Assembly (NCBI GenBank): GCA_951213105.1
Contig: OX578137.1
Coordinates: forward strand, 76,731,104-76,795,103
Direction: 5' to 3'
DNA from: Amaurobius ferox
Taxonomy: Eukaryota > Arthropoda > Arachnida > Araneae > Amaurobiidae
DNA length: 64,000 bases
Below the pieces are notes generated by a model, which saw nothing but the letters and a program-made list of their open reading frames with translations, did no database searches and had not been told where the DNA came from. This document shows, in pieces, positions 11,346-24,724 of this stretch. A program made the translations under genes and the position numbers. Position 1 is the stretch's first letter, and every line of letters begins with the position of its first letter.

Positions 11346-12017
11346 CCCCCACAAAAAATAGAAAGGAACCCTGAAAACAAGTTAATTTTATCCTTCATCC
11401 TCCCTGATAATATATAAAAAAAAAAAAAAAAAAAAAAATAAGCATTTACACAATGCTGCAGAATTAAATTGGCATATAAAAGTATATATAAAATGTTCAC
11501 TTTCAGCAATGATGCATGCTTGCACACGTATAAGATGTCTCATGTGTTTTCCTATGTCTTTATGTTTACACTGTTACATGCAGATTAATAACCTCTTTTA
11601 AAACCATTATTTAGAGTTATTTTCCATCTTTTGCGGAGAAAAAAAAAATGCTTAGTACAATTTTTTAACATTCTACAACTTTGTAATTGATTTTTCTCGT
11701 ATCTCTAACAGGAAGTGAGATAGTCTCCTATACTCCACTCAGAAAGGGAGTCAACAACCCAAAAGTCTTATGTAGCACCATAGGGGTTTCCTATACACCT
11801 AAAAAAACAACAAAAAAAACTGTAATACTTCAGAGTTATTTGTCACATCCATGACTTTCTCTGATACCCTGCATATAAAATCAATATAATTTTAACCACA
11901 ACCATCTCTGCTGTACAAGTCTTCAGTAAATGTTTTACATATGCATTCATTTATAACACCATTCTCAATTTGCAAAACAATCAATACACATATAATAATC
12001 TTTAATGGCATTTTAAT
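11346..12017. other. AIMP2 downstream region
   Basis: AT-rich sequence beyond the AIMP2 stop, including an A-rich run near 11417-11439. ATTAAA words lie just past the stop on the minus strand but no poly(A) site can be fixed. Nothing else is recognised. Confidence 0.5.
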
Positions 12018-12342
12018 TTACAGATCTGGAAATTTTTTACAACAGGAAAACATTTCGTGGTCCATTAAAGATTTAAACCATTTTGACACATTAGCTGGAA
12101 GATCTTGGCTTAATTTAGTTTGGACAAGAGCACTCCATACAACAATATCGGCCAGGGAAATGCTATCTTGAACTAGGTGACTATTCTTTCCAAAATGGGA
12201 ATTCAACGACTTTAAAGCAGCCTGCCTCTCTTTATTATTACCATGTATGATAGAAGAGTGAGCTATTTCAAGCCAGTTATCAATTTGAGTGGAAAGAACT
12301 GGATCAACATCATAGTTGAAGCATACGAGCCTTGCAATATAC
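12018..12342 (-). CDS. AIMP2: AIMP2 exon 5 (GST-like C-terminus)
   Basis: 325 bp from acceptor TTACTTAG to TAA at 12018-12020. It encodes YIARLVCFNYDVDP, then ERQAALKSLNSHFGKNSHLV, then SISLADIVVWSAL and LPANVSKWFKSL, matching the last domain of AIMP2 (TVADVVLWSVLQQ and VPANVQRWMRS in human). Confidence 0.95.
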
Positions 12343-14813
12343 CTAAGTAAAAAGAGAAATAAAATGTGTTTAGCAGAAAAAATATGGTATAAGATTGTTT
12401 ACAAGTTATTAACAATAATATGCATTTTCTCTCTTTAATTTAGCATTTGGTAAACCAGAAGCTATTATTGACTTACTACTGCTTTCTTTATTCTGAGAGA
12501 AATATATAACCTGGGCTATCTGGCTTCTAACTAAGGCAGCAGTCTAATAGATCCCTAACTAAACCTATTCTATTTATCCTTCAAGAGAGCACATTAGTTA
12601 AAAAAAAAGTTCAGAGAAAACCCTCCTTCACCATGCTTCATGGCAGAAAAAAATTAACATGCCAGATTTGAAGTTTGCTTGTGGTGTATAAAAATTTCAT
12701 AGTGAAATTCCCTCCATCCCAACTATACAAATGAATATTGAAACAATATAAAAGTTATGTAGTAGTTATGCATAATATTTTTACTTTTTAAATTTTACTA
12801 CATATTATTGAATTTACCACATATTATTTAATTACCACATATTATTGAAAAAAATTCTGATTTTTTTGCGTTTAATTTTATGGTTGCAAATTTTGCAAGA
12901 TTTCAACACGTGTTTGTATATGGGTTGCCAAATAAGAACAGCCAACTTTGTCTGTCTATATTTGAAAAAAAAAAAGCTAGTTACAGCTTTAAAATATTTT
13001 GTTAAGACTAGTCTCGGACCTATGGCATCAAATGATTTGCAATTTTGCATGATGATTTGAAATACTATGCCATATGTTGCTTCCTAATTTGGTTGCAATT
13101 GGATTAAAAATTCTATTTTTTTATACAATTTTGAAGCAAAAATTTTATTTTTTGCAATTTTTTTTATATAGTTATCTTTATAATCTAACCATTGTTGAAA
13201 TTGCTTTTACCATTTCAAAAGAAGTAATATTTAAATAATTTAACTTTCACTGTTGAAAACTAAAGCTATCACTGAGACTTTCATTATCATTGTAAATATG
13301 TAATTAATGTAGGTAAAGTGAAGTTAAAACTTAAAGTTGGGAAAATGCCAAAATTTTGAAGAAAAAAATTATCAATGTAATGTAAATTAGATCTTCAACA
13401 AAGCATATTCCTTCAACAAAGCAAATTTTTAAGTATTCAAATTTATTTTACCTTTCAATTTATTTTTGTCTCCATATATTCTGTACCCCGTTCTACAACT
13501 AGGAAAAAATGCTCAGTACTTCTACTTATAATTAGGGAAATTTAATTTAAAAACAATCAAAAATACATATACCAAATACAGTTTTACTGGTGTGTGAAAT
13601 GAGAAGATTGAGATGTTATTAACACTAGTGACATCTAGATATACTTTTCAAAGCATTATGGTATTTTCAAGCTTTCCATCCATAGGAGTTTTATCTTCTC
13701 TCTAACTCCATGATGTAACTCAAAGTTACATATTTACACTTCGTGGACAGAGTGAAAGAGCTCACTAAACAAGATAAGCATCAGTGAACAAGAGACAGAA
13801 CACCACTGGCAGTATTACACCTGAGTAGAAGATAGTGTTAAAGAGCTCATGAAATGAGCTTTGGTGGTTAGTGATTGGCAGCAAACAGGTGGCAGAGCCA
13901 CAGAGTTCCAGGAGCTGGTGGACATCAGCTAGCAGGGGGTACGAGGGTGGCTGTGTGTGCAGAACGAGTTGAAAAAGTTCACAAGTGAACTCTGAGGGTT
14001 AGTGAGAGCCAGCAAACAAGGGGTGGACCACCCATGGGCATTTTATACCTGTGTAGCCCCCTGATTCATGAAAGAAGTTATGGGGGCTAGCGAGTATCAG
14101 CAAGCAGGTGGGAAGAGCACCTAGTGATTAAAAATTATTAACTGATGAGTGAACAAAATTTTACATTATTAAAATATGATAAAAAATTATTAACTGATGA
14201 GTGAACAAAATTTTACATTATTAAAATAGATTAATTCAATCCAATTACTCAAATCATGTATAATCAGAAAATGAAGCCTAGAAAGAGGCCTTTTAATGAT
14301 AAATACACATTTTATTTGAATATACATTTAATTTATCTAATACACATTTTATTTGAATTAAAAATAGATTTATTATAGCTTAATTTGGGTCAGACAAATC
14401 TGGTGAGAATAAAATGTTTATTTTTAGTTAAAGTTTGGTGGTTAACAAACTTGAACAAGCAGTTGGTGCTTGTAACAAGTAGATGCACAGTTTTTAGTTA
14501 TTTAATAATTTAAGACATAACATATTCAAAATTTCTTAGAAATAATGCCCGTTACAAAACCTAAAAATATATTCTATCTACTGGCAATTAAAATTATTTT
14601 AAGTTTAAACTATTTGTTTAAAATACACCAAAATTTACAAGATGTTTTTTTAAATTCTACGAGGAGTACTTTCTTCACTTTGGATTTTGTAAAAGGACTG
14701 TCTGTTTTTTTTTTATAAAGAACTTTGTTATGGGTTCTAAAAACAGGCCTCTATTTCATTTAAATAGACATGATAGTTGTTACAAATTTTTAGATGTTTT
14801 AATGTTAATTAAC

Positions 14814-14844
<31 letters not shown>

Positions 14845-17800
14845 TTAGATCACATTTCATTGTCTGTTCTATGGTATATATGATAAAAAGGCAGCAGCAT
14901 TTTGAAAGACATACATAAAGGCCTAAAATGAGAAATTAGATTGACATGAAATTAAAATATATATTGAGAAAATCACAAATTTTTACAAATAGTTCATTTC
15001 AACTCTATTAAAGGTAAATAAACTTTTTGTTTTTACCCAACCTTGTATTTAGAATATATGTTTTAAAACTAAAATGTTGAGATAAAAAAATCCATTGAAA
15101 TTAAGATAATAAATGAAGGAATTTATGTCAAATGTTTTCAAAATACAACAGTTTTGGTAAATGTAAATATAAAAACAAATTTTAAGAAAATAACTGTTAA
15201 AGCATTTCACTACATTTGCTTTTAATAAAATGTTATTTCTGTTTGTTAACTGTCTGTTGCCTAGGGTACACAATGAACATTTAATTCGATTAGTATATAC
15301 AGCTTAGCATCAAAAACAAATCGTCAAATAGTGCTTAATTCTAGTCCATTTCATTTACAATCAGGTGTAGATAGAAATTGGAGAAAGACGAATGTTTATG
15401 CTAAGTTGTATATAGCAATTGGCTGTCTATAAATGGGCATAGTTTTGGAAAATGTCTATAAATGGGCATAGTTTCGGAGCCACACAATAACATCAACATC
15501 TATAGATGAGCATAGACAGAAAGTGTAAAAAGCAAAACTTTCATATTAATTATTACAATTTATAATTAAGAATACTAAGTTTTTTGTCAAAGACAAAATA
15601 CTTTTTAGATCTAATTGATTTGAAGTGTAATATATTCCTTTATATATCTTTTTTAAGTTGAAGCTGATCTTTTATTTATTTCTTTGAAATTTACATTGTG
15701 CTGTGTTTAGTGTTTGTGCATACATAGCGATTCTAAAACGTAAATGTTATAATATGTGTTTATGTTTGTTTATAGGCATTGATGACTAACATATATTCAA
15801 AATTTTATTTTGATTTTAACAATTTTTTTTATTCATATATTATCAATTATGTTTCTACAGCGAATATTCTATGCATTATTCAACAACTACTGGACAAAAG
15901 ACAAAAACAAGAAAGATCAATCATGCATAAAGCATTGATTATGAAACACTTTCCAACTGCAATGCAATTTTATTTAAACATGTCTAACATGTGATACATT
16001 CCTCGGAAATATTTTAAAAATGATCACAATACTACATTATTTCATTATATTTGAAAACTTAAAACTTTATCGAAAAAAAAAATGAACTTTATTCAAATGA
16101 CGTCATTGAAATATAAATCTCCTGCCTCTTTATGTAAAAGCTGTAAATATTTCATTCATACACTTTTATTCCATTCCTTTCATTCATCACAATACTACAA
16201 TAATTTATTTTATTTAAAAACTTGGAGGCACAAGTAATTTAACTCTATGCAAAACCATGGAGGCACAAATAATTTAACTCTATGCTTAAAACTTCTTCGA
16301 AAAAATCGTCTGCTTCTCTATGTAAAATCAATAAATGTTTCATTCTATATTACAGACTGCAGAGCTAAATTATTTTGCATTAAAGAAATTCATCAATTCG
16401 TATACAACTCATCCTACATCTTTATTTGTTTACATTCTCCATAAGTGAAAATTAGGCTTCGTTGTAGAAATAATCAAAGTTTGATGACCATTTAAACTCA
16501 AATATATTGTAATTGCGTTGTTTCAGAATGTAGATGCACAAAATTTAAGAAAAAATAAAGCGGTTTTAGGACGGGTACAACATTAAATACAAATTAAAAA
16601 GAACTTTAAAAATCACAATTTTGACACAAGATGGATGCCATATTTTATTTTGAAGTGGGTTACATGATTTCTTCATTTAATATGGATGTAATTTTTATTT
16701 TCATTTTTATTTAAAAAATTACCGAATGCATTTTGCTGAAATTTTTTTCATACTTTTAAAGGATAATTTGGATATTTCATAAAACTTTTGAAGCAATTTG
16801 TGAATTTTAAATTCACTTAATTAAAAATTATTTGAAAAATGAGGTCCCATAGGGTTTAATGCATTTCATTTTTTCAACCCGGGTTCAGTCCAAAACTAAT
16901 TGAGTGTTATTATTCATTTATATTCCCATAGATCCCACAGACCATCTGAACAACATACTAAAATTTCATTTTGATAAAATCATTTTTACGGCAGTTATCG
17001 TGCAAACAGACAGACAGAATGAACAAAGTCATAAACACTTTTCAACTATGTTGTAAAGTGTTAAAAACAAAAAGGAACCCACGAGTTACATAGAGCAATA
17101 GTGATCTTAGAAAGGAAATGTTAAAACAAATAAATTTATCAAATAGTGAAATCTGAAAATAATAGGGCAAAAGAATCAGTATGCTTGAAAACTAAAATAT
17201 TAAACAATGTGAATGTGCCATCAGGTCTCTAAAATTGGAGCAAAGACATTAAAATATGGTACATACTTATACTGTATAAAAAAATCTAATTAAATTTATT
17301 TAATTATTTAGTTTTTATTTTATTATTTTCTCATTTTACTACTCCTTTTCCCAATTTTTGATCTTAAGATATTTTAATATATTTCCTTTTTGCTATATAT
17401 GAATTAAACCCTTAGAGTTGGTTTCATGAGTTTATTTTATTATAGGGAAGTCCTCTGTCAAAGGGGTTTGAGAAATTTATTTTTTCAGGCATTTTAAAAT
17501 TTGCAATTTTCATGTGTTCGACGAAAATCCATTATATTCCTGCTCACCTCCATTATACTCTTGAGCTTGAATACAATGTCTACTTAAAGAGGTAAAAGGT
17601 TTATACCAGCACACGAAGGAGGAGAGATGCAGAGGTCATACTTTGAGAAAGTACTCTAAAAATAATGTTGTAGAATCCAAATTTTGCCATAATGGTGATA
17701 TGATTTAGAATTTCAACATATTTTTTTTTATCATGGGCAATACTGGGTACATTTACTAAAAAAAAAATAAATTCTTATAAGTTACATTAAATTTTCAGTT

Positions 17801-20800
17801 TTGGAAAAATTTTATTTATCATTTGGTGATTTTTAACCTTTAAAAAAAAAAAACACTTCAATTTTTGTTTGTTTTACCAAAATATAATTCACACTAAGTA
17901 AAACATTAACCAACTACCAAATTTTATAAATATGATGGGTAGTTTTTGAGCTAGAGTGGATATTGGACATATCCATGTATAGACATCTTGCTAAATATAG
18001 TTGAATCATGTCTGAGGATGCTCAAATCATGACAACTTTATTTTGAACTTTTGACCATTTTAAATATATTTTTTAAACATTATACTATCACAGAGAAAAT
18101 AAAAGAAATAATTATTTATTCACTTATCATAAAAGAAAGGAAATGAGAAATTATGTAACACTTAAGGAAATTACTAACCTTGCGATATTTACTTCTCCTT
18201 CAATCATACCTTGGCGCATTGGATCAATCATCATTTCATGATCATTATTACCTATAATGAATATTTAAATTATGAAACAAATGTCATAAAAACAGTTTTA
18301 TGAATGCATAAAAATAATTTTTTAACCAAAAATTTTGTACTTAACATATAAAAAGTATATTAAACAAGAAAGGTTAATCAATCATAAAGCATTGATTATG
18401 AAACACTTTCTAACTGAAATGCAATTTTATTTAAATATCTCTAAAATGTGATACATTCAGTGGTGATATTTTTAAAATTATCACAGTACTAGAATAATGT
18501 ATTTTACTTGGAAACTTAAAACTTCATCAAAAAAAAGTAATACTATAAAATAGTCTGCTCTTCATATCACTAATGTTACAGATATCAATATATTCCAAAC
18601 TTCAGAGCTAAACAATTTTGCATTAAAAAAATTCAGCAATTCTTATATAACTCACCTTAAGTTCTTGATTTGTTTACATTCTGCATAAGTTAAAATTAGG
18701 CTTTGTTGTAGAAATAATCAAAGTTTAATGATCATTTAAAATAAAAAATATTGTAATTGCTTAGGCACAGAATTTAGATAGATAGATAATATGCTAAAAT
18801 AAGGAGGTTTTAGAATGGATGCAACACTAAATATAAATATAAGAATTCCTTAAAAATCACGATTTTCATTAAGTGAAAACAAAATGGATGCCATATTTTA
18901 TTTTGCAATAAGTCACATCTCTTCATATAATATGGGTGTAATTATTATTTCAAATTTTATTTAAAAAACTACTTAGCATATATTGATGACATTTTTTTTA
19001 CACATTTTATGTGATAATTTAAATATTTCCTAAAATTTTTAAAGCAATTTGTGAATTGTAACTCCGCTTAAAAAATATTTGAAAATTTTTATCTACCCAG
19101 GGTAAATCCAGAACTAATTGGGTGATATTATTCTTTTACATTCCCATATGACTCATAGACTGTCTCAGCAACATACTAAAATTTCATTTTCATACTTTCA
19201 TTTCGATTTTTAATACTTTCCAGTCATTTTTATGGCAGTTATCATGTGAATGGACAGACAGACAGACAGAATGAACAAAGTCATAAACAATGTACAACTA
19301 TGTTGGCAAGTATTAAAAAGCAAAATATTGGAATCATTCCATATCAAATCAACACATCCCCAACCTGATTCCTCCTGATTTCTTTTAAAGTTTGAGTTCT
19401 TGCTGTCCACTCATATATTCTTTTAAGACTAGAAATATTTTCACCTTTAAATTTCATTTCATTTTAGTTTTTAATTAGTCACTAACTCCATTGACACTGA
19501 AGAAAATAAAAAATATAATACTCCCCTGAAATCTTGGGGGCCGCGAGCACAATCGTGCAGGTTAGGCTTTTTCAGTTTAAACGCCACAGAACCTAGCCCA
19601 TCCAATTGTACGGGCTAGGCATTTTTTCGTTCAAGTCAATTGCAGAAAGAAACTTTATTTAACTGAAAACTTTTACAAATAAACTAATTACAATTTCACT
19701 GATAATATTTATTTACAATGTCAATCTTTGAAACAATTTTCAGTTTTCAAGATGCATAAATATACATTGTATTTTTAATAATGCATTTTTGAACTGTTTT
19801 TGTAGTTTTCACAGTAACAAGACCTTGAAATGTTATCACAGTGTTGTTGTTGTTGAGACTCAGACCGTCTGACCTACCAGAAAGGTGTAAGGTAACTATT
19901 TGGATGGTCGGGAAGTGCCACTCAATTTAGACCGGAACCCAGTGGGGGAGGCATCCATAGGGAACGTACCCTCCTTCCCCTACCACCAACCTCTCGAAAG
20001 GACTTATGGTCCTACATGTTTAACGTGAACGTACTCTGCATGAACATGGCGGCAGTTTTGGCAGTGGCGGGAATCGAATCAGGGCCTACCGAGTGCAATT
20101 CTCGCGTGCTAATCACTGGGCTACCGCACTCTCTGCATATGTGGAAAATGTACACATAGCTACATACATCAATTTTGTTTTTTGCTATTAATTCTTCAAG
20201 TTTTTCATAATTCATTTCCTGTTTACTATATATTAAGTCACATGTATAGAAATTTAGCCTTCAGACTATTTATTGTATTCTGAATATAAGATTTTAACTT
20301 GTTTAACTTGAAATGTTTCAATTTGTTGACATTTTTAACACTGGTAAAAATACTAGTAAATTTTACACTTTTTGTTACTTTTATAAAGATAATTCAGTTG
20401 GAAATTCACACATTATCTGTATATTGTATTATAATAACGTTGTGCCTACAAAAGCAAAACAAATGAAATAATTATGTAGAGAAAAAAAAATATTTTTCTG
20501 TACTTAACTATAATTTATTTCACATTAGACATTTTATTGTGCCAGATAATCTGACTGAATGAAATTTAAATTAGACTTAAATCTTTTGAAAAATGCATGG
20601 CTCACTCGATTTAAAATTTCCGGTACTTTCAATAATTTTTCAAGTCTATGTCCATGGCTCTAGGTTTGCAACAGTTTGTTTTGTACTGGTTCCTAATACC
20701 AGTAGGTGGTGCATTTTCAAGGAGTACTCTCTACTTTCTAGGAGTGATTCTGGACTTTCTCTAGATGATCTTGGAGTTATGATTCCTATTAGCTTATATT

Positions 20801-23800
20801 ATATAAGTAGATCCATTTTAGGCTAATTTGCCCAGTATCAGTTTCTTGAGGAATATAAATCTAGTGTAAGGAACATAAACACGGCAAGCACTACTTGTAT
20901 AACAAATCAGTTAGTTGTTCAATGCTTTCCTTTTTCATTATAGTGTGTATAGCGTAGAAACTAAAATCTGTATATTAATCACAAAAATGTTTCATTAATA
21001 AACTATGAAAACACAATAATTAATCACAATCATGATCTGAAAATGAAATGCAAGTTCAATATCATGAAATGCATTCTTTTCAAATGTTATCCACTTTCAA
21101 AAATCAAACTATATATTTTCTCTAAACAATTATGCAGTTGTATTGTCTCTCTCTCTCCCCCCCCCCCCCCCCCCACACTCCCTCATACTTAACAAAAAAA
21201 AAAAAGGAGAATTTAATGTTTTCTTTTGTATAAATAAAATAATTCTCAGATTTTAAAATTTAGTTTTTCATATGCACTTGTAGAAAATTAGGATGGCAAT
21301 TTTGAAATCAGTGGTTGCCCCATGCAGTTATTGACTACAATGAATACTGAAATGTTGAATAAATTTCATGATGCATATTATTAACAAATAGAAAATTACA
21401 AATTATCAATGGAAATCGTTTTTTATAATTTTTGGATATTTACATTTTGGTTAATTTCAAGCAGCAGTTTCCATATAATTTTAGAACAGAGTGTATAAAC
21501 TCATAAATAAAAATAAAACTTCATTCAAATGATAAGTTAACTTTCACAATTTTATACCTTTTATACAATATAATTTAAACAACCTTTTATATTTTAGGAA
21601 TAGAGTGTAAACTGTAAACTACATAGAGGTAGAAACCTCAAGTCCAAAAATAAAGAATGCAAAAGGATAAGTTCTGAGATCACATAGAAAATGAGGAAAA
21701 GCAAAAGGGGGTGTTATAAAAGGAATTAAAAAACAAGTAAAAAAACATGTGAGATTTTCAGAGAGAGAGTGTGTGTGTGTGTGTGTGGGGGGGGGGGGGG
21801 GGTTATATTGTTATTCTATAGTATATCAAAGTAATTTTAAGTTCATCCCAATTATTAACATGAAATAATAAATAAAATTCAGCAAACAGAATTTTGGATA
21901 TATTCAATAAAATATTCTTACCATCTCTCCAGATTATAGTTAAAGAAACTTTACAAGGTTCAGAACATGAGAGATTTTGAAAGTGTTGAAGAGATTCTGG
22001 GATATTGGTAAGTGATGAATGTATATATGTAACCAACCGCACAGGCATAGCCTTTGACAGCAGATTGTAAAATACCCACAAACTAAGGGGAGGGTATTGA
22101 GGATTCGCTTTCACAACAATATCTTGAAATTGTTCAATAACCTGAAAAGTAAAATACGAAAAATCATAATAAAAACTTTATTATAATTTCTGTTTTTATA
22201 AAGTAAATGTGCAAAAATACAAATAAATTTTAGTCTTTCTACAAAATCCACAACAGTAAATTTTTTATTTAGATAACTGAAAAGAAACATGGTAAATGAT
22301 TTAAAATAAAAAGTACATAATGAACATTTGGCATTTTGACCTTTGAAATATATGACTAATTTGTATATTTATATAAAGGAATAAATCATGGAATAAATTA
22401 ATTTGGCAATGACTCAAGGTATATCTGTTATGTACAGGGTGGTCATAAAAAACTACCCTGATATATAAACCCCTAGAGGCCTATCCACTCAACCAATTGA
22501 AAGAAAATTTCAGATATTGTTATTTGAAGGTATGCGCTCGAGATTGTGATGATTTCAAACAATAGAGCTCTCACGGTTACGGTTACAGCAAAATTTTTTC
22601 GAAATTTTCGAATGGCAACACCCACTTTTTTTTCTGCTCAAATTGATCAATGCATTGAAAAACCATAAATGGCGTTGGAACGGTACACATATGATGAAAA
22701 TTGTCGGAGTAAAACATTTGCAAGGAAGAGCACTGTAAAGGACCAATGACAACACAGAGAGGAGGTGCATTGACGCACTTTGCATAATTCACAGGGATAG
22801 ACAGTAGAAGCACCAATCACAGAACACCATGTACAAAGCATTGCTTGTGGAAAACCTTTAATAAGCAGTGTGAGAAAACTGTTTCTTCAATCAGGTGTTC
22901 GAATGTCCCAACAAGATGACACTTACAGGGAAACAACAGGGTGAATTGATAAAGCTGTTTTATTTGAATGGGGAAAATGCTGCCGAAGCAGTGCGAGTTT
23001 ATCAGTGAAATCACACACTAAGATGAGGTCTATGTTCAGTACGAATTGTACGTGATTTGGTAAAAAAATTTGAAGAAACTGAATGCACATGTGATGGACC
23101 GCGACCATCTGTTCCTGTTGAAGTTGTTGCGGAAGTGCATAATATGATTACTGCAGGTCCATTGCGTACTGCAAGAAGTGTTGCCCGCAATTTGGATGTA
23201 CCGAAAACCACAGTTCTCAAGCTTCTGCACTCTGTTCTGTGGATGTTTCCTTATCGATTCCAGCACGTTCAGAGTTGCAACCTGGAGACAAGCAACAGCA
23301 TGTCGACTTTGCAAATTTTTTCCTCATCAGATATGATGAAGATAGCAGGTGGCTGCTGCTGATATTATGGATGGATGAGGCATATTTCTCCTTAACTGGG
23401 AACGTAAACTCTAAGAACTGCATTCACTGGGTTGATGAAAATCCTCATGATGCGGTACCAGTGCCTTTACACGAAGCTAAAGTGACTGTGTGGTGTGGCA
23501 TCGCAAGCCCATTCGTTCTCGGTCCGTACTTCTTTGAAGAGGTCACTTCCAATAGTATGCAAACATGCTCCATCACAGGTCCTCGGTATAAAACAATGTT
23601 GCAGAATTATGTAATTCCAGAATTGCAGCAGCGAAATGTCGTTAATGACATTGTATGGATGCAAGATGGTGCTCTTCCACACGTCACTACATGTGTTCGA
23701 CAAGTGCTGCAACAGAACTTTGGTGATAGAGTCATCTCCCGTAACTTTGCAATTTTGTGGCCACCAAGATCCCTCGACCTCACTTCGATGGATTTCTGGT

Positions 23801-24683
23801 TCTGGGGTTATTTGAAATCTAATGTGTACACATCAAATCCATGAGATTTGTCAGAATTGAAAGATGCCATAAAACGTGCAGTTATACAGATTCCGTCAAC
23901 GATGTTACGTTCGTCATTGTTGTCAACAATCTCCCGCATGCAATGCGTTATCATCTGTGAAGGTGGGCACGTTGAAAACTTGTAATTCCAATAAAAGTTT
24001 TTTTTTTCCTCTCCTTTCTTGTGCTGTCATTGGTCCTTTACAATGATCTTCTTTGCAAATGTTTTAAGCCATCAATTTTCGTTATATGTGTATTGTTCCA
24101 ACGCCATTTATGGTTTTTCAATGCGCTGATCAATTTGCGTAGGAAAAAGTGGGTGTTGCCATTCGAAAATTTCGAAATTTTTTCACTGTAACCATAACCA
24201 TGAGAGCTCTATTGTTTGAAACTACCACAATCTCGAGCGCATACCTTCAAATAACAATATCTGAAATTTCCTTTCGATTGGTTGTGCTGATAGGACGCTA
24301 GGGGTTCATATATCGGGAAAGTTTTTTTATGACCACCCTGTATATATATAATCTACCTATTTCTTCAGAAACATACATATTTTGTGTTTGCTTCAACAAA
24401 ATACTTGGACCCGAGGAAGAGTTTTACGAAGTGAACAATTCAGTTATTTAGGCCTAGCCCTTGTCCACGTATATTGCATTAATGCTTGGATTTCATTTAT
24501 TTTTCTTTTATCGATTCCATAACATCGATTTTTGTAGATCTTTCGTAACTTGATGATTCAAATTTTGTATTTTTATCCATGTTTGCATATTTGCTGATTT
24601 ATACTTTTATTTTGTAGACTTGTTAGAAAGTTAGGTTTTTCGAGTTACAGCTTCTCAGTTTTCATTCATTGGACTTTCAAACC

Positions 24684-24724
<41 letters not shown>

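Larger units (their letters stand above)
12343..18178. other. AIMP2 intron 4
   Basis: 5.8 kb. It contains a degenerate tandem block (13745-14130), a 51-bp tandem duplication (14126-14227), an A run near 14819-14844, a short duplicated unit (tctataaatgggcatagttt twice at about 15427-15475) and module B at 15890-17065. No exon of another gene is seen. Parts 12343-13740, 14360-15880 and 17066-18178 look like plain AT-rich intron. Confidence 0.6.
18252..21921. other. AIMP2 intron 3
   Basis: 3.7 kb. It carries a module B copy (18363-19316), a small GC-rich palindrome (19590-19621), a SINE (19844-20133), a C18 run (21157-21174) and a (GT)n-G16 run (21772-21802). The stretch 20134-21150 holds nothing I recognise. 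Confidence 0.6.

Noticed and set aside
20593..20826. 77-codon plus-strand ORF in AIMP2 intron 3
   Set aside because: No recognisable domain, no splice signals linking it to anything, and length within chance expectation.
22555..23712. Several minus-strand ORFs overlapping the Tc1-like element
   Set aside because: They are antisense shadows of the transposase and TIR; the plus frame carries the catalytic motifs.
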